Assembly (NCBI GenBank): GCA_023435855.1 | Contig: JAEZLG010000204.1 | Location: 1 to 6,190, forward strand | Reading direction: 5' to 3' | DNA from: Bacillota bacterium | GTDB taxonomy: Bacteria; Bacillota; Clostridia; Christensenellales; CAG-138 | Length of the DNA stretch: 6,190 nucleotides | Part shown: piece by piece, positions 5,924 to 6,190 of the stretch | How positions within the stretch are numbered: the stretch's first letter is position 1 | Layout: every line of letters starts with the position of its first letter | The notes under the pieces: model-generated | Told to the model about the DNA's origin: nothing | The model's database searches: none | What the model saw: only the letters and a program-made list of their open reading frames with translations | Made by a program: the position numbers and the translations under genes

Positions 5924-6190
5924 ATGAAGCATAAGCGGTTTTTACGGCTATTTGGAATGGCGCTTGCCATGTTAATTCTACTTGCCCTACCTGCGCTTTC
6001 ATCGGCGGATGTGGGTAACTTCTCCGGTGATTACGATTACGGCGGAAGCAGTGACTGGGGCGGAAGCAGCGACTGGGGCAGCAGCAGCGACTGGGGCAGC
6101 AGCAGTTGGGACAGCAACAGCTATTCTACCTCTTCAGGCGACGGCTCGGGTTTCGGTATTTTTCCCATCATCATCATCGTGGTTCTCGTG
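5924..6190 (+). CDS. Secreted or membrane protein with Gly-Ser-Asp-Trp repeats (3' end outside window)
   Basis: The first 89 residues are visible and the frame is open to the window edge. Residues 1-28 are a clear signal peptide: basic MKHKR, hydrophobic core, and likely cleavage after SSA (26-28). Then come about 40 low-complexity residues with three and a half GGSSDW-like units (40-62), followed by a Ser-rich stretch and a strongly hydrophobic segment starting FGIFPIIIIVVLV (77-89), apparently a membrane helix. This layout (signal peptide, Ser/Gly/Trp/Asp linker, membrane helix) resembles the start of Clostridia proteins annotated with Tim44-like domains, but that domain would lie beyond the window, so the call is tentative. 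The start has AAAGGA 7 bases upstream. The gene diverges from the ecf unit and probably shares its promoter region; a functional link is not evident. Confidence 0.75.
   Translation, partial: MKHKRFLRLFGMALAMLILLALPALSSADVGNFSGDYDYGGSSDWGGSSDWGSSSDWGSSSWDSNSYSTSSGDGSGFGIFPIIIIVVLV
6041..6109 (+). repeat. Tandem 18-bp coding repeat
   Basis: Three consecutive 18-base units (6041-6058, 6059-6076, 6077-6094) and a shortened fourth (6095-6109) encode GGSSDW, GGSSDW, GSSSDW and GSSSW. Units one and two differ by one silent base (AGT/AGC), suggesting recent duplication by slippage. Confidence 0.85.

Overview
The window looks like a chromosomal segment of a low- to mid-GC Gram-positive bacterium, most likely an anaerobic member of the Clostridia. 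The evidence is the gene order (ecfA1-ecfA2-ecfT followed closely by truA), tight ATGA-type overlaps with GGAGG ribosome binding sites, and protein motifs typical of Firmicutes. The genetic code appears standard, since several genes end in TGA.

Almost all of the window is one minus-strand transcription unit. In transcription order (right to left) it holds a promoter region (about 5839-5847), a roughly 200-nt structured leader (5635-5832), ecfA1, ecfA2, ecfT, a small membrane-anchored protein of unknown function, truA, a D-2-hydroxyacid dehydrogenase, an ECF transporter S component and the 5' part of rmuC, which runs off the left edge. Most junctions overlap by 4 to 25 bases; only the ecfT/unknown-gene junction (28 bases, with a hairpin) and the S-component/rmuC junction (36 bases) have gaps. 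On the right, a divergent plus-strand gene for a secreted or membrane protein with a Gly/Ser/Asp/Trp repeat starts at 5924 and is cut by the window end.

EcfA1, EcfA2 and EcfT form the energising module of an energy-coupling factor vitamin transporter. The S component downstream would give it one substrate specificity, although such modules are normally shared among several S components encoded elsewhere. TruA is a tRNA pseudouridine synthase and RmuC a membrane-anchored DNA-maintenance protein; their link to transport is probably only positional. The 2-hydroxyacid dehydrogenase overlaps the S component and may act on a related metabolite, but nothing in the sequence identifies it.

Points that deserve a second look are: a 29-codon ORF in the ecfA1 leader, in frame with ecfA1 and resembling a Com-type zinc finger whose last cysteine position is the stop codon; a Gln in place of the H-loop His in EcfA1; an ACG codon where the rmuC start is expected; and back-to-back extended -10 promoters forming an inverted repeat. 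No mobile element, CRISPR array, tRNA, rRNA or recognisable known riboswitch class was seen.
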